Assembly (NCBI GenBank): GCA_964019695.1
Contig: OZ026516.1
Coordinates: 79,253,018 to 79,317,017 of the forward strand
DNA from: Loripinus fragilis
Lineage: Eukaryota > Mollusca > Bivalvia > Lucinida > Lucinidae
Reading direction: 5' to 3'
Length of the DNA stretch: 64,000 nucleotides
Position 1 is the first letter of the stretch; each line of letters starts with the position of its first letter. The position numbers and the translations under genes were made by a program. The notes beneath the pieces are model-generated. The model did no database searches and was not told the origin of the DNA. It worked only from the letters and a program-made list of their open reading frames with translations. This document shows, piece after piece, positions 33,401-39,867 of the stretch.

Positions 33401-33455
33401 TTTCATATTGTTGTAGAATATCTCTGACATCAGTCTTCTCTGCTGAATTGTTCAT
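1358..33455 (-). CDS. RRN3: RRN3 / TIF-IA, RNA polymerase I initiation factor (11 exons, 3' part off the left edge)
   Basis: RRN3 binds free Pol I and bridges it to the SL1/TIF-IB complex on the rDNA promoter, making rRNA synthesis responsive to growth signals. It acts in the nucleolus and is a HEAT-repeat-like protein. Eleven minus-strand exons (33399-33455, 29922-29978, 25732-25821, 24991-25120, 24177-24300, 19906-20074, 17408-17488, 10478-10595, 6639-6769, 2846-2976, 1358-1533) join in frame, giving 421 codons (1264 nt). All junctions are GT-AG. Diagnostic family blocks are ECYVKNLLHITFYIPILRQS, ILELIVDKMIKLD, LDILMDLVL, LPTYASCHVQF, RQAAVSYIGSIL and HGPFYSICQAVFYVFVFR. The match stops at about human residue 475, so the C-terminal quarter lies left of base 1358. 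Introns are packed with minisatellites and transposons. No stop or frameshift is seen in the joined reading, so the gene looks functional. Confidence 0.93.
1992..2228. mobile_element. MITE family M1 (copy a, 237 bp)
   Basis: Inverted ends GAGCC...TTTCCAACAAT and its complement, about 33 bp. Flanks are ATAT and AATT. The internal segment CAGACCAGCCTGCGCATACG is near-palindromic and is shared with family M2. Confidence 0.8.
2320..2558. mobile_element. MITE family M4 (copy a)
   Basis: Ends (TAGCCCTTAAAGCGCCAA and the inverted TTGGCGCTTTAAGGGTTAA) are inverted repeats. Inside lies an inverted pair around GCAAACAGTGTG / CACGCTGTTTGC. An inverted full copy is at 24684-24915. Confidence 0.75.
2846..2976 (-). 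CDS. RRN3: RRN3 exon 10
   Basis: Reads AICEGFIDYLWKQVQQPTIQ then AVYRQAAVSYIGSILSRGKF and IPI plus two bases (phase 0 to 2). It matches the family IIRQAAGNYIGSFLARAKFIPL. Acceptor GTCTATATTACAG, donor GTAAGAAAAT. The 88 bp minisatellite starts about 20 bp upstream of the acceptor. Confidence 0.96.
2990..4224. repeat. 88 bp minisatellite, left block (about 14 units)
   Basis: Units of 88 bp, for example starting TTTGGACAGATAGGCCAGAT, in two interleaved subtypes (CAATTAGGGTACAATAACTCC versus CATTTAGGATACAATAACTTC). It lies in the RRN3 intron between exons 9 and 10 and ends about 20 bp before the exon 10 acceptor. In gene orientation each unit carries AAATAAGGTAAGAAGTT, a donor-like site, and a 12-13 bp stretch like the 3' end of exon 10 (TATACCAATCAG). 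Confidence 0.92.
4225..5678 (+). pseudogene. 5'-truncated LINE inserted in the 88 bp array
   Basis: Reading begins HLGIINNKYLSKKLNIKDVT and includes KIYKSLVIPKALYGCE, a non-LTR reverse transcriptase thumb region. After frame breaks (4585-4960) a C-terminal cysteine-histidine motif CAACDTYYDNIADHCIHEC appears (4966-5316). A 3' UTR ends in a poly(ATCT) tail (5661-5678). The catalytic domain is absent. The 88 bp array resumes on the far side, so the insertion came after the array formed. Confidence 0.85.
5679..6040. repeat. 88 bp minisatellite, right block (about 4 units)
   Basis: Same unit as at 2990-4224, separated from it by the LINE insertion. The outermost units are the most diverged, fading out near 6030. 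Confidence 0.88.
6040..6638. other. Intronic sequence without recognised features
   Basis: RRN3 intron between the 88 bp array and exon 9. I see no gene, repeat or RNA signature here. Confidence 0.5.
6639..6769 (-). CDS. RRN3: RRN3 exon 9
   Basis: Reads EELQWEATKTLYREMLLVFE then KIILPTYASCHVQFIIFYFC and SIKP (phase 1 to 0). ILPTYASCHVQF is the family block LLPTHASCHVQF. Acceptor TTTGACTTTCAG. The donor must be GTAGGT after CCA to keep frame; the alternative GTACTT four bases on would break it. Confidence 0.95.
7197..7560 (-). pseudogene. LINE reverse transcriptase C-terminal fragment inside the 42 bp array
   Basis: Minus-strand reading includes FRELLPVLTSRHLSYKTRG, VYSSCVRSAMLHASETWPLT and NDRAMIRQICRI. 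This is the post-catalytic region of a non-LTR reverse transcriptase. It is more GC-rich than its surroundings and both ends abut minisatellite units. No poly(A) or target duplication is obvious. Confidence 0.75.
8687..8923. mobile_element. MITE family M1 (copy b, 237 bp)
   Basis: Inserted in a 42 bp minisatellite unit, which makes the boundaries exact: GAGCC...GGCTC with ATAT (8683-8686 and 8924-8927) duplicated on both sides. Same length as copies a and c. Confidence 0.88.
9480..10224. other. Intronic AT-rich sequence
   Basis: Degenerate array edge, then unique-looking AT-rich sequence with short inverted pieces (CAATTGTAAATGCATATTTAC region, 9805-9880). No coding signal that I trust. Confidence 0.4.
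10225..10461. mobile_element. MITE family M1 (copy c, 237 bp, inverted orientation)
   Basis: Ends GAGC...GCTC with the TTTCCAACAATGTGG-type inverted repeats; flanks ATAT and AATT. Its edge is 16 bp from the RRN3 exon 8 donor. Confidence 0.85.
10478..10595 (-). CDS. RRN3: RRN3 exon 8
   Basis: Reads EDTDLEERRLKPMNHKEAHK then LDILMDLVLHYIHNTCYHS (phase 0 to 1). LDILMDLVL matches family LDILMSLVL. Acceptor GTTTTAACAG, donor GTAACAT. The end of an M1 MITE (10461) lies only 16 bp beyond the exon. Confidence 0.93.
11360..12217 (+). mobile_element. Pearl-like element A: five 140 bp units, GGAC microsatellite, terminal hairpin
   Basis: Five tandem units of 139-146 bp, each holding AGGTCAGAGGTCAAGGTCAC and the phrase CATCCCAAGATGCATCCACA. 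They are followed by GGACGGACGGACGG (12133-12170) and a 3' hairpin (CCCAAAG-TTC-CTTTGGG, 12192-12208). This layout is known for bivalve pearl/Helentron-associated elements. The 5' end is unclear. Four units contain GGTCACAGTGACC and the fifth GGTCATAGTGACC. Confidence 0.75.
12324..12390 (+). repeat. Short conserved dispersed repeat R60 (copy 1)
   Basis: About 65 bp with the core TTGTATCGATTCCTGATCTT then TGCACCCTTACTTAC. Highly similar copies lie at 27086-27146 (minus), 59615-59678 and 63533-63572. No terminal repeats or coding signal. Confidence 0.75.
12779..13732. mobile_element. hAT-like non-autonomous element (TAGTGTTT ends)
   Basis: Ends TAGTGTTTCCCCTAGG and inverted CCTTGGGTAAACACTA. 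Inner flanks carry several CATGCCCTTTTTT-type repeats at both ends (12790-12890 and 13610-13715). Flanking AATAA occurs on both sides. No transposase. Confidence 0.65.
13733..14824. other. Intronic AT-rich sequence
   Basis: RRN3 intron. Contains a degenerate repeat (ACCATAAAATGG near 13981 and CCGCAAAAATTATAATTGC near 14086) related to sequence around 17275-17350. No gene seen. Confidence 0.4.
14833..16528. mobile_element. hAT-type element, 1696 bp, 8 bp target duplication
   Basis: Terminal CAGACCTGGGGT / ACCCCAGGTCTG inverted repeats, followed by subterminal AT-rich repeats of the TACAATTACATTA type on both sides. An exact 8 bp duplication GTAATGTC flanks it (14825-14832 and 16529-16536), diagnostic for hAT. 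The only longer frame (15707-16123, plus) shows no hAT transposase motif, so it is non-autonomous or badly decayed. It lies between RRN3 exons 7 and 8. Confidence 0.9.
15092..15378. mobile_element. Small TIR element nested in the hAT element
   Basis: Ends CAGGGTTAATCCTAG and inverted CCTAGGATGAACCCTG. The interior repeats GATGGGCCC/ATGGGCCATTT. No clear target duplication. Confidence 0.6.
17408..17488 (-). CDS. RRN3: RRN3 exon 7 (acidic linker)
   Basis: Twenty-seven codons: VCSPRERIKEAEAVDEEMEA then ECEIFAM. Phase 0 to 0, acceptor GTTTTCTTGCAG, donor GTAAAAC. It corresponds to the acidic, poorly conserved insert of RRN3 that begins VNASRQGIEDAEE in vertebrates. Confidence 0.88.
17525..17702. 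mobile_element. Palindromic MITE, family M3 (copy b)
   Basis: Core AAAAGAACCACCTCATTGAG then ACAGTTCTTTT at 17599-17630, and terminal TATCTGGGGGCCTG. It lies 37 bp upstream of the RRN3 exon 7 acceptor. Confidence 0.65.
17937..18250 (+). mobile_element. Truncated 5' end of a B-type pearl-like element
   Basis: Starts CTAGAACACGCAGTTGATGG and continues through CAAGTCCCACCCCTG and TGATATTTGACCTTTTGGCC, colinear with element B (22443 onward). It lacks the GGAC tract and 3' hairpin. Element C begins immediately after it. Confidence 0.7.
18252..19840 (+). mobile_element. Pearl-like element C: about nine 140 bp units
   Basis: Opens ACAAGAGGGCCCTTGGGCCC (palindrome) with TTGCTCACCTGAG. About nine tandem units follow (AGCTCTGGCAGCCC, CATTTGTGCAATTTTGG, GAGGAACAATTCTGTGAAAT). 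It then ends in a diverged GACGGACAGACAG tract (19771-19785) and a hairpin-like CCTGCTTTC...GCAGG (19807-19829). Intronic to RRN3 between exons 6 and 7, ending 66 bp from the exon 6 donor. Confidence 0.75.
19906..20074 (-). CDS. RRN3: RRN3 exon 6 (most conserved block)
   Basis: Reads (M)APRLLMPLLNELFPYMTKDS then YIQECYVKNLLHITFYIPIL and RQSILELIVDKMIKLD (phase 2 to 0). It aligns almost without gaps with vertebrate RRN3. Acceptor ATATATTTCAG, donor GTAAGTTTTG. A 32 bp piece of this exon (20022-20053) is present again at 20093-20124, inside the upstream intron, with three mismatches. Confidence 0.97.
20130..21150. repeat. 59-61 bp minisatellite, about 17 units, with a 177 bp higher-order repeat
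   Basis: Unit GATCATGGTTTACACTATTT then GCACAGTCCTATCTAAGGCC and TCTACCAAAGAAGTGCTCT. Early units are 61 bp (extra CT), later ones 59. A three-unit block (about 20376-20552) is repeated with no difference I can see at 20553-20729. The array lies about 55 bp upstream of the RRN3 exon 6 acceptor. Confidence 0.92.
22186..22394. mobile_element. MITE related to family M4
   Basis: Ends TTAACACTTTGCCTCC and inverted GGCAAAGAGTTAA. The interior has AAACAGTTTGGAACCAGATC and the inverted CGATCGAAACTGTTTG. TTAA at both edges. Confidence 0.65.
22405..22442. repeat. Single 37 bp array unit cut off by element B
   Basis: Reads AATAATCTTACATAGGAGCA then TGTTACAAGTTAGTAA, a unit of the array that resumes at 23413 on the other side of element B. 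Confidence 0.85.
22443..23412 (+). mobile_element. Pearl/Helentron-like element B, inserted in the 37 bp array
   Basis: Starts CTAGAACACATTCGATGG with the perfect palindrome GATGGCGCGCCATC, then ATCCCCACGCT. Roughly 300 bp units follow (phrase CCACGGTACSCCCAAGTC, about 22730-23030 and onward). A GGAC tract of about nine units (23346-23376) leads to a hairpin CGCTTTTTTAAAAAAGCG, and the element ends AGCGTGGGGAT, the inverse of ATCCCCACGCT near the 5' end. Subterminal inverted repeats plus a 3' hairpin without a clear target duplication suit a non-autonomous Helentron. The class is inference. Confidence 0.72.
23413..24176. repeat. RRN3: 37 bp minisatellite made of copies of the RRN3 exon 5 splice donor
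   Basis: About 20 units of 37 bp. In gene orientation each reads TCCTAT-GTAAGTTTATTATT followed by ACT(G/C)ACTTGTAACTTG. The last unit is continuous with the real junction: the exon end TTCCTAT and donor GTAAGT are the unit's own sequence. The units are thus about 8 nt of exon end plus 29 nt of intron start, amplified in tandem. One unit has ACATAACAGC and the outermost has lost the donor (AACTTAAATAGG). Confidence 0.95.
24177..24300 (-). CDS. RRN3: RRN3 exon 5, next to the splice-site-derived minisatellite
   Basis: After completing a Lys codon it reads LPLAVNGTVEPEIDSTVKKK then WDNIFLSVHALLKSIVLTVP and two bases of the next Met (phase 1 to 2). Acceptor TTTGTTTCAG. The donor GTAAGT follows TTCCTAT. 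The same CTAT/GTAAGT junction is repeated about 20 times in the adjoining 37 bp array. The first half is the variable acidic linker, the second half aligns with the family TCHRALQIIARYVP. Confidence 0.93.
24684..24915. mobile_element. MITE family M4 (copy b, inverted)
   Basis: Inverted version of 2320-2558, with shared phrases GTCTGCTGAAGTCGTCTGCT, GAAGCAAACAGCGTGGACCC and TTTCAGCAGACGAGAAAAGC. It lies between RRN3 exons 4 and 5. Confidence 0.8.
24991..25120 (-). CDS. RRN3: RRN3 exon 4
   Basis: Reads KLDWTSREKDTMLVYQSL then VLNLVSVHTDYLKGALRMLV and KGFVP (phase 0 to 1). Matches the family block ending FVPP. Acceptor TTCTTTTGTAG, donor GTACGTGC. An M4 MITE (24684-24915) ends 75 bp inside the following intron. 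Confidence 0.93.
25277..25495 (-). mobile_element. tRNA-derived SINE (copy 1)
   Basis: Minus strand: A box TGGCTCAGTGGTAGAGTGC, B-box region CGCGGGTTCGAGCTC, body, then a 3' end related to GATTGTTGATGGGACGTAAA with a CAAA-rich tail. Copies at 29483-29645, 44256-44453, 58023-58218 and a fragment at 59433-59490. Confidence 0.85.
25732..25821 (-). CDS. RRN3: RRN3 exon 3
   Basis: Thirty codons, phase 0 to 0, including CVTLLDKEHEVIVGVIL, which aligns with the vertebrate SIMYLTKDFEQLISIIL. Acceptor TTTTGTTTTCAG, donor GTAAGTGAC. Confidence 0.9.
26089..26929 (-). mobile_element. Internally deleted hAT-like transposon
   Basis: Ends CAGTGTTCTGCCAAGG and inverted CCTCGGCAGAACACTG, with TATCTC duplicated outside (26083-26088 and 26930-26935). 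The minus-strand frame 26225-26425 begins MATSSPKRKKPRTILSFFSK, the kind of N-terminus seen in hAT/ZMYM-like transposases (RTILSFFS). It stops soon after, where the rest of the transposase should be. It lies in the RRN3 intron between exons 2 and 3. Confidence 0.7.
27086..27146 (-). repeat. Short dispersed repeat R60 (copy 2, minus)
   Basis: Complement of the 12324-12390 repeat: AGTAAGTAAGGGTGCAAAGA then TCAGGAATCGATACAATCAA. Confidence 0.75.
27150..28280. other. Intronic sequence with one shared block
   Basis: No gene recognised. The block 27707-27755 (GGTTTGTCTGCGGTTTATGA then TTGTGGTATTTCCTGATCAT) is repeated at 31268-31318. A short perfect inverted pair (GCATTCTGCAATA-type) is near 27938-27972. 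Confidence 0.45.
28290..28645. mobile_element. Possible small TIR element
   Basis: GTTCTCGCGTTAG at 28299-28311 is inverted as CTAACGCGAGAAC at 28623-28635. AT-rich interior with GGTCACGTGACAATTTTCCC. The ends are approximate. Confidence 0.4.
29483..29645 (-). mobile_element. tRNA-derived SINE (copy 2, B box deleted)
   Basis: Same family as 25277-25495 but about 35 bp covering the B box and its surroundings are missing (between CAAAGAAC and TCGGTCTCGAGTC on the plus strand). It is 277 bp from RRN3 exon 2. Confidence 0.78.
29922..29978 (-). CDS. RRN3: RRN3 exon 2
   Basis: Reads GHHKVYDKFISELTNPALE (19 codons, phase 0 to 0). Acceptor TTTTAATTCCAG, donor GTAATAG. It aligns with the vertebrate stretch KKGETNDFELLKNQLLDP. 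Confidence 0.85.
30265..30655. mobile_element. 391 bp TIR element with A/T/G homopolymer core
   Basis: Ends CAGGGATCAAGCTAGG and inverted CCAGCTTGGTCCCTG, with GATAAG repeated on both sides (30259-30264 and 30656-30661). GGGAGAAGTGGGAGTCTCCC and GGAGAAGTCACTTCTCCCTA are inner repeats. The middle (30339-30403) is a run of A, then T, then G. Confidence 0.75.
31330..32500. other. Intronic AT-rich sequence
   Basis: No feature recognised. A 126-codon minus-strand frame (31333-31713) has no family resemblance that I can see, and its codon use gives no support. Confidence 0.4.
33099..33339. mobile_element. MITE family M2 (copy a, 241 bp)
   Basis: Ends GGGCCTCG...ACCTGTCTTC and inverted GAAGACAGG...CGAGGCCC, with ATAT duplicated outside (33095-33098 and 33340-33343). 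It contains CTGATCAGACTGCCCGTATG GGCAGGCTGGTCTG-type sequence, shared with M1. It lies 60 bp downstream of RRN3 exon 1. Confidence 0.82.
33399..33455 (-). CDS. RRN3: RRN3 exon 1 (first recognised coding exon, start uncertain)
   Basis: From ATG at 33455 it reads MNNSAEKTDVRDILQQYEK and ends at a donor GTAATAAT (33398 downward). An in-frame TAG lies ten codons upstream (33483-33485), so this ATG is the simplest start. A good acceptor (CTTTAATTCACAG) ends at 33490, which would make 33456-33489 a spliced 5' UTR. Alternatively the AG at 33483-33484 is the acceptor and an upstream coding exon is missing: vertebrate RRN3 has about 50 more residues, including a KTVRFGG block, that I could not find to the right. 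Confidence 0.7.
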
Positions 33456-34086
33456 GCTTGTGTTATTTCTGCTCACTGCTACCTATATACTGTGAATTAA
33501 AGAACACAGATAAAACGAACCCAATAAACAAGCTTTGAGCAGCACATCTAAAAAGAAAAAGGGTCCTTTAAGTCAGCCATAATACTGATTGTTTCATTTT
33601 TAAGTGGGTATAAATTTGAAATAATTTGAAAACTTTGATATGCTAATGGCTCCTTCAAGACTTGACTGTTTCAGTGATCTAATCTTGCATGACATCAGGC
33701 CTCCAGATAAGTGGAATAATTCAAATTCATTAACTTTATACCAAAGTGTGTGTTGTTGGTACTCTTGATGAGATGGTTCTTTTGAGCACCCCAAACATAT
33801 GATTATGTAGACTGATTGATGGATATAGAAGATCTTATATAAGAGCTTATGTATTATGGCATGTATTAAACTAGTTTAAACCTTTGCATTCGGGGAAACT
33901 CATAAGCAAGTTTTTTTGCAAACAGTGAAGACCCAGACGAAATGAAGCACAATGCTGCATTTCATCAAGATCTACACCGTTTGTAAATGTAAAACAGATC
34001 TTCTGACAAAAGAATACAATATTTTTTTGAAAATTATAACCTGATGATAAAAATCCACCTGTCATTCTGCAAAAATATATGCGACA

Positions 34087-34278
34087 TTGTCACATAAACA
34101 AGTAAAAAAAGAGTTAATTTTATCTACTTTTTGCTTTAATGTAGCACGTATTGAAAGAGAGATATTGATGGAAACATTAAAAGCATTATTGAAAGAGCCA
34201 CTGTGTATTGGTTCCCTTGAAACAGTGCTGCTTGGATCATGGCAGTCGATCAAAAGTGCTAAAATCACATTCTTTTGA
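34087..34278 (+). other. Open frame of unknown status
   Basis: The plus-strand frame contains ARIEREILMETLKALLKEPL followed by CIGSLETVLLGSWQSIKSAK, with an AG (GCTTTAATGTAG) just before ARIE. The composition looks protein-like but I do not recognise it. It overlaps the edge of an M4-like region. It could be one exon of another gene or chance. Confidence 0.25.
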
Positions 34279-35255
34279 TCTTTGTCATCCTAATGTCTCT
34301 CAAAAACGTATCTTCCCATAAGATATACCTTTTATTTTGTGGCAAAATAGAAGCTAAGTATACCTAGTGTCCTACCACACAAATCGTTCAATGCATAGTC
34401 TTTGATTAGATACGCAACAAACCCTGGAATGACACTGGGGTTGGGGTTTGAAGATAAAATGTCCATCCATATCCATCTTTCGATGTTAAACAGCACAGCG
34501 AACAAATTTTGTCAATTATAAACTTTTCAGCATTTGACCAATGTTCTGAACAGATGAATAAATAGCCTTTCAAGATCTAAACATCAAGCTAAAATAGTTG
34601 CTATCTTCAGTCAGCTTCTATCTTTTAATATTAACTTTTGCACATTACCTCAAGCCTACAAGAAAATTTGCAAATTTATTTGTTTTTTCCGAGCCGTTAC
34701 AAGATACTTCATATTATATTTTTTGTTTTTATGTTATATTTTGGTAATTCCTCAAAAATAGGATCAGATCTGTTTTTAAAGTAAATTATATGTTCAAAAT
34801 CTCCCACTGAAAATCCTAAATTTGTATTTACTTCAAGGACTATCGTGCCTTTTAGAAAAAAGAATAGGTGGTCACTGGAGGAATTCTCAGTTTATTGGCA
34901 TTAAATTCACTGTACTACCGTTTCCCCCAAGTTGCTGGAACATTAGGAAAAAAGTATCCATACATGTAAGGATCTCGATATTTGTAAAGAAGTCTATCAA
35001 ATTATCGGATTTACCTGTATTTCTACGCGTCAATCACCAGGAAACAATTAATTGCAAATCTATTGCAGTTTTATATCCAGGTAATTTAGAATCCATGTCA
35101 GAGGTGCAAACTGGATTTGGGGGCAAAACACAACCGATTCCTACAGCCTACAGGCAATTGCTTTAAAAGCCGAAGCCTAACGCAACCTAAAGGCAATTGC
35201 TTTAAAAGCCGAAGCCTAACGCAAGGCAGTAGAAGTGTATTGGTATTATCTTCTT

Positions 35256-35684
35256 GCAAAATCCATGTTCAAATCATGAGATTCATGTGCTGTTTGAACA
35301 TGGCTTTTACTTAAAAAGGCCTACACTGGGCCCTGATTTGTATGCATGGCGTTACACGGGAGAGCGTTGCGGCTGTTACTGATCATTTCGCCTATGCTTT
35401 CGTTCGCGAAAACGTTGCACACTTAAATATGACGTTGTGGCGACGTAATGACGTTCGAAAGCTTGACACCGACGCCAATTTGTTCTGAGAAATCAAGTGT
35501 AAGAGAAAGGATTTTTAATGTTCAAGAGATGTTTTCTGGGCAGTTTATGCCGAAATCAGGTAAAATATGCAAGAATAATGATCACACATGTTTGTTTCAT
35601 TGCATTAACACTTGCTGGGTCCCTCGGAGGATGTTTGAACACTCAGCATAACGGCCTCGTCTTTAAACAGCTTCTTCGAGGCGG
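35256..35684. repeat. Palindrome-ended interspersed repeat (copy 2, left part)
   Basis: Colinear with 401-815: CATGTTCAAATCATGAGATT, GGGCCCTGATTTGTATGCAT and CTTTCGTTCGCGAAAACGTT. The right part is at 42370-42426 (CAGCAAATGTTAATGCATGA), 6.7 kb away. The element was split inside its palindrome. Confidence 0.8.
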
Positions 35685-36119
35685 TCAGTCTGATTACCGC
35701 AGGATCCCTAAAATGCTATAATTTATATCATTTTAATCTATAAAAAGCTCAATATATTTTATTTGATGACATTTTAATTTGTTTGTTTGTTTGTTTGTTT
35801 GTTTGTTTGGTGCTTAACGACGCATCAACCCTTGTGGGTCATTAGCGTCAGACGGTAGTAACTAAACATGATGAGGATGGAAAAAGTTAAAAATTTATAA
35901 GATAAAAATAAAAGGAATGGTGATGATGAGTTTGTTTTATGATAATAAGTTGCAATACGATTGTTGACAGGAGAGACCACGTACAATATCTGACAGTTTC
36001 AAAGAGCTATTCAGATAACTGTACATGTTCTTTAACTGAACAGAATACAACATAATATAATCTGTATTATGGTCTGATACAAATGTAAAACAAAACATGA
36101 TTTTTAAAAAAAAAAGCAA

Positions 36120-39100
36120 TTAGATTTTGTTAAAAAGATTTATTTGTCTTAAAAATGTCATAATACTATCAATATGTATATCTTGAAATAATTCTTTCAT
36201 GTTATTAACATGGAAGCAATTATTTCTTACTTGTGCAAAATCGCCACATTCCAAAAGGAAGTGACGTACAGTGAAAGGTGCGTCGCAACCAACACATTGA
36301 GGATGCTCTTCACCTTGTAGTAAGTATGAATGAGTGACTCTTGTATGACCTAAGCGGAGTCGAGCTAATACTACTTCTTCTCTTCTAATGTTTCGAACAA
36401 CTGATTGATATTCACCAATAGTTGGTTTGATGTCAAGAAGTTTATTACCAATGCTGTTATTCCATAAAGTTTGCCATTCTTCCAAGATATATTTATTGAT
36501 AGAGGGCTTAAAATTGGAAAATGGAATTTTAAAAGAAGTTGGTTCTAATGAAAGCGATGTTTTTGCTTGCTTATCTACCATCTCATTCCCTTGGATACCT
36601 ATATGACTAGGAATCCAACAGAGAACAATTTCTTTATAAGTTAAAAGCTCATGACATTTTTCTAAAAGTTTCTGAATCTGTGGATTCTTTGAACTGGTAT
36701 GGTTCATTGCTTTCAATACAGAGAGCGAGTCAGAAAATATAATAAATTTATTGTTTGCATCACAAGTGCTAATGAAATCTAAAGCTAGATCAACTGCTTT
36801 GGCTTCAGCAGTGAAAATTGATGAATCGTCAGGTATACGTTGCATATTACTATGGTTGTCTGATATAACAGCACAACCAACCTTTGAGTCTTCCTTTGAC
36901 CCATCAGTATAAATTTGTTGGTAATTCTTATAACGACTTTGCATTTTTCTGAAATCATCTTTTAATATGTGTGGATTTGATTCAGATTTTTTCCCGGAAT
37001 GTAAATCAAAAAGTATTTCTGGTGGTTTCATGCACCAAGCTGGAATATTTGGTGTAAAATGTTTTTCAATATTTTGTGGTTTGATATTGGCAGATTCTAA
37101 AAGTGGTGAAATTCTGATGCCAAATGATTTAAAAGCTTAAGGTTTTTGTTCATACAAATTAACATAATTTGGTGGGAATGTAACTTCATGAGCAGGATTT
37201 GATGGGTTAGCAGCAAGTCTTATAGCATATTGCAAAGAGAGTTTCTCTCTTCGTGAATATAGTGATGGTTCATCTGCTTCCACATAGAGACTAGCAACAG
37301 GAGAAGTTCTAAAAGCCCCTAAAGCTAATCTAAGTCCTTGGTTATGTATAGGATCAAGCATTTGAAGATATGATTTTCGTGCAGAGCCATATATGATACA
37401 GCCATAGTCTAATTTTGACCGGACTAGAGACCGATACAGCTTTAGAAGTGTAGTTCGGTCTGCACCCCAAGAAGTATGGGAAAGCACTTTTAAAAGATTC
37501 AATGCTTTTAAACATTTAGCTTTGAGATTTTTAATATGGGGTATAAAACTGAGTTTTCTATCAAATAAAATGCCAAGGAATTTAGATTCCTCAACAACTG
37601 GAATAGGTGATCCATATAAATGTAAAACCTGATCATCATGTTGCTTGCGCAACTGACAGAAATGTACACACTGTGTTTTTGATTTGGAAAACTTAAAGCC
37701 ATTGCTTGTTGCCCAATTTTCAATCTTATTCAAATTTTGTTGTAGTTGACGTTCAATTGTTGCCATGCTTTTCGAGCGATAACAGATACAGAAGTCGTCA
37801 ACGTATAATGAGCAATCAGTAAGATTACCTAAACATTTCATCATTAATTTTGGTACTAAAAAGTGTTGTAGATAGCACGCCCCCTTGAGGTACACCTTGC
37901 TCCTGGTCATAATAGTCAGACAGAGAGGAGCCAACTCGGACTTGCATGGTGCGGTCTGCAAGGAAGTTTTCAATGAATGTAGGAAGTCTACCTCTTAATC
38001 CTAGTTTGTGGATATCTTTTAAAATGCCATATCTCCACTTGGTATCATAAGCTTTTTCCAAATCAAAAAACACAGCAACTACATGTTCCTTTTTAATAAA
38101 GACATCACGTATGAAGGTTTCCAATCTAACTAAATTATCAGTTGTACTGCGGTCAGATCTGAAACCAGACTGAAACCGCGATATATGATTATTGGATTCT
38201 AAAAACCAAGTAAGTCTTTTATTTATCATTCTTTCAAGTGTTTTACATAGACAACTTGTTAAAGCTATAGGTCTATAATTATTAGGTTCCGCAGGATCTT
38301 TCCCAGGTTTGGGAATTGGGATTATGGTTGCTAAGGTCCAATCTTCTGGAAATTTACCAGTAGTCCAAATGTAATTAAATATATTCAAAAGGGTTTCAAG
38401 AGAATTCTCTGGGAGATGTTTAAGCATTTGATAGTGGATCTCGTCAGGACCCGTGGCTGAGTCATGTGATAGTTGAATAGCTTCAACTAATTCATCTAAA
38501 TTAAAATCTTTGTTATAAATTTCATTATTTTGTGATTTAAAATTCAATTTAACTTTCTCTTGTTCAGTTTTAATCTTTCTGAAGGATTCAGAGTACTTGA
38601 ATGATGATGAATTGTGACAAAAAGTTTCTCCTAAAGTGTCAGCAATGTCTGTTTTTGAAGTTGCTTTGCTGTCAGTACCCACCATGTTTAAATGTGTGTA
38701 ACTGGGGGATTTGTTTTTTCCAGAGATTTTTCTTATCATATCCCAAACCTTTTTAATAGGTGTTTTATGATTGATTTTCGAAACATAAGATCTCCATGAC
38801 TTACGTTTCGAAAGTTTAATTGTTCTGCGGGCTTTAGCTCTAAATACTTTAACGTCATTCAAGTTGTTGGAATTTGGAGATTTTTTAAATTTAGATAGAG
38901 CTTGTTTACGTTGTTTGATTGCCTCTTTACAGTCGTCGTTGTACCATGGATTACTTTTAGTTGGATTTGTCGAGGTTTGAGGAATACATTCTTTAGATAT
39001 TTCTATAAGAGAAGAAGTAAAGTCAGATATGGGATCAGAAGATTCTTTGAAGTTTTCTGGTATTAATTTACCAGTGCATAGAGTATTAAATAGATCCCAG

Positions 39101-39864
39101 TTGGCTCTATTTAATTTCCACTTTGGATTGTGGTCCTCAGTGGAAAAAGTGTTCTGTTCAATGATGATAGGAAAGTGATCACTATTATGTTGGTCTTTAC
39201 TCACAGACCAATTATAATCAAGAAAGAGTGATGGGTGACAGAAGGAAAGATCAATAGAGGAAAAGGACTTTGCACTTGTAGAAAGATAAGTGTATGATTT
39301 ATCATTCATAATACATATATCATTTTTTGTTAAGAAATTTTCGATAAGCTCACCTCTGGAATCATTGTTTTTACCACCCCAGAGGATATTGTGACCATTG
39401 AAGTCACCTAATATGATATAAGGAGAAGGAAGTTGTTGTAGTAAACTGTCCAGGTGTTGAGAATTAAGAGAAAATGATGGGGGAATATATACAGAACATA
39501 TGGTTATTTCTTTGTCAAGAGTGACAGATACTGCAGTTGCTTGTAGTTCTGTTTGTAAATCAATGTTTCTTTGTGGGAAAGATGATTTTACAAACACCGA
39601 GGCACCACCAGAGGGCCTCAGACAATCAGTATGAACATAGTTATATATATTAAAACCTTTTAATGAGATGTTATCATCTGGTTTAAGAAATGTCTCTTGA
39701 AAACAAAATACAGATGGATTATATTCGGAAATCAATAGAGATACTTCATTAAAATTAGGTTTCAAACCTCGACAATTCCATTGAATAATTTTATGTTTAA
39801 AATCCTTACTTGAAAATAATATTAAAAGAGATACTAAAATAATGGTTAGATTGACACCTTCCAT
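36120..39864 (-). pseudogene. LINE ORF2 polyprotein: endonuclease, reverse transcriptase, RNase H (one frameshift, one stop)
   Basis: Endonuclease blocks IIQWNCRGL, FCFQET, ILGDFNGHNILWG and SDHFPI occupy the first 240 residues. The RT has KAAR-like upstream basic region, NNYRPIALTSCLCKTLERMI, AVFFDLEKAYDT and QGVPQGGVLS. Near 37840 the frame shifts and the active site CSLYVDDFCICYRSK follows. A single in-frame TAA (37137-37139) precedes AFKSFGIRISPLLESANIKP. RNase H keeps its residues in IYTDGSKEDSK, FTAEAKAVDLAL, IFSDSLSVL and WIPSHIGIQGNEMVDKQAK. The end carries CVGCDAPFTVRHFLLEC. It is in the same frame as ORF1, one codon after its stop. Confidence 0.93.
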
Positions 39865-39867
39865 TGT

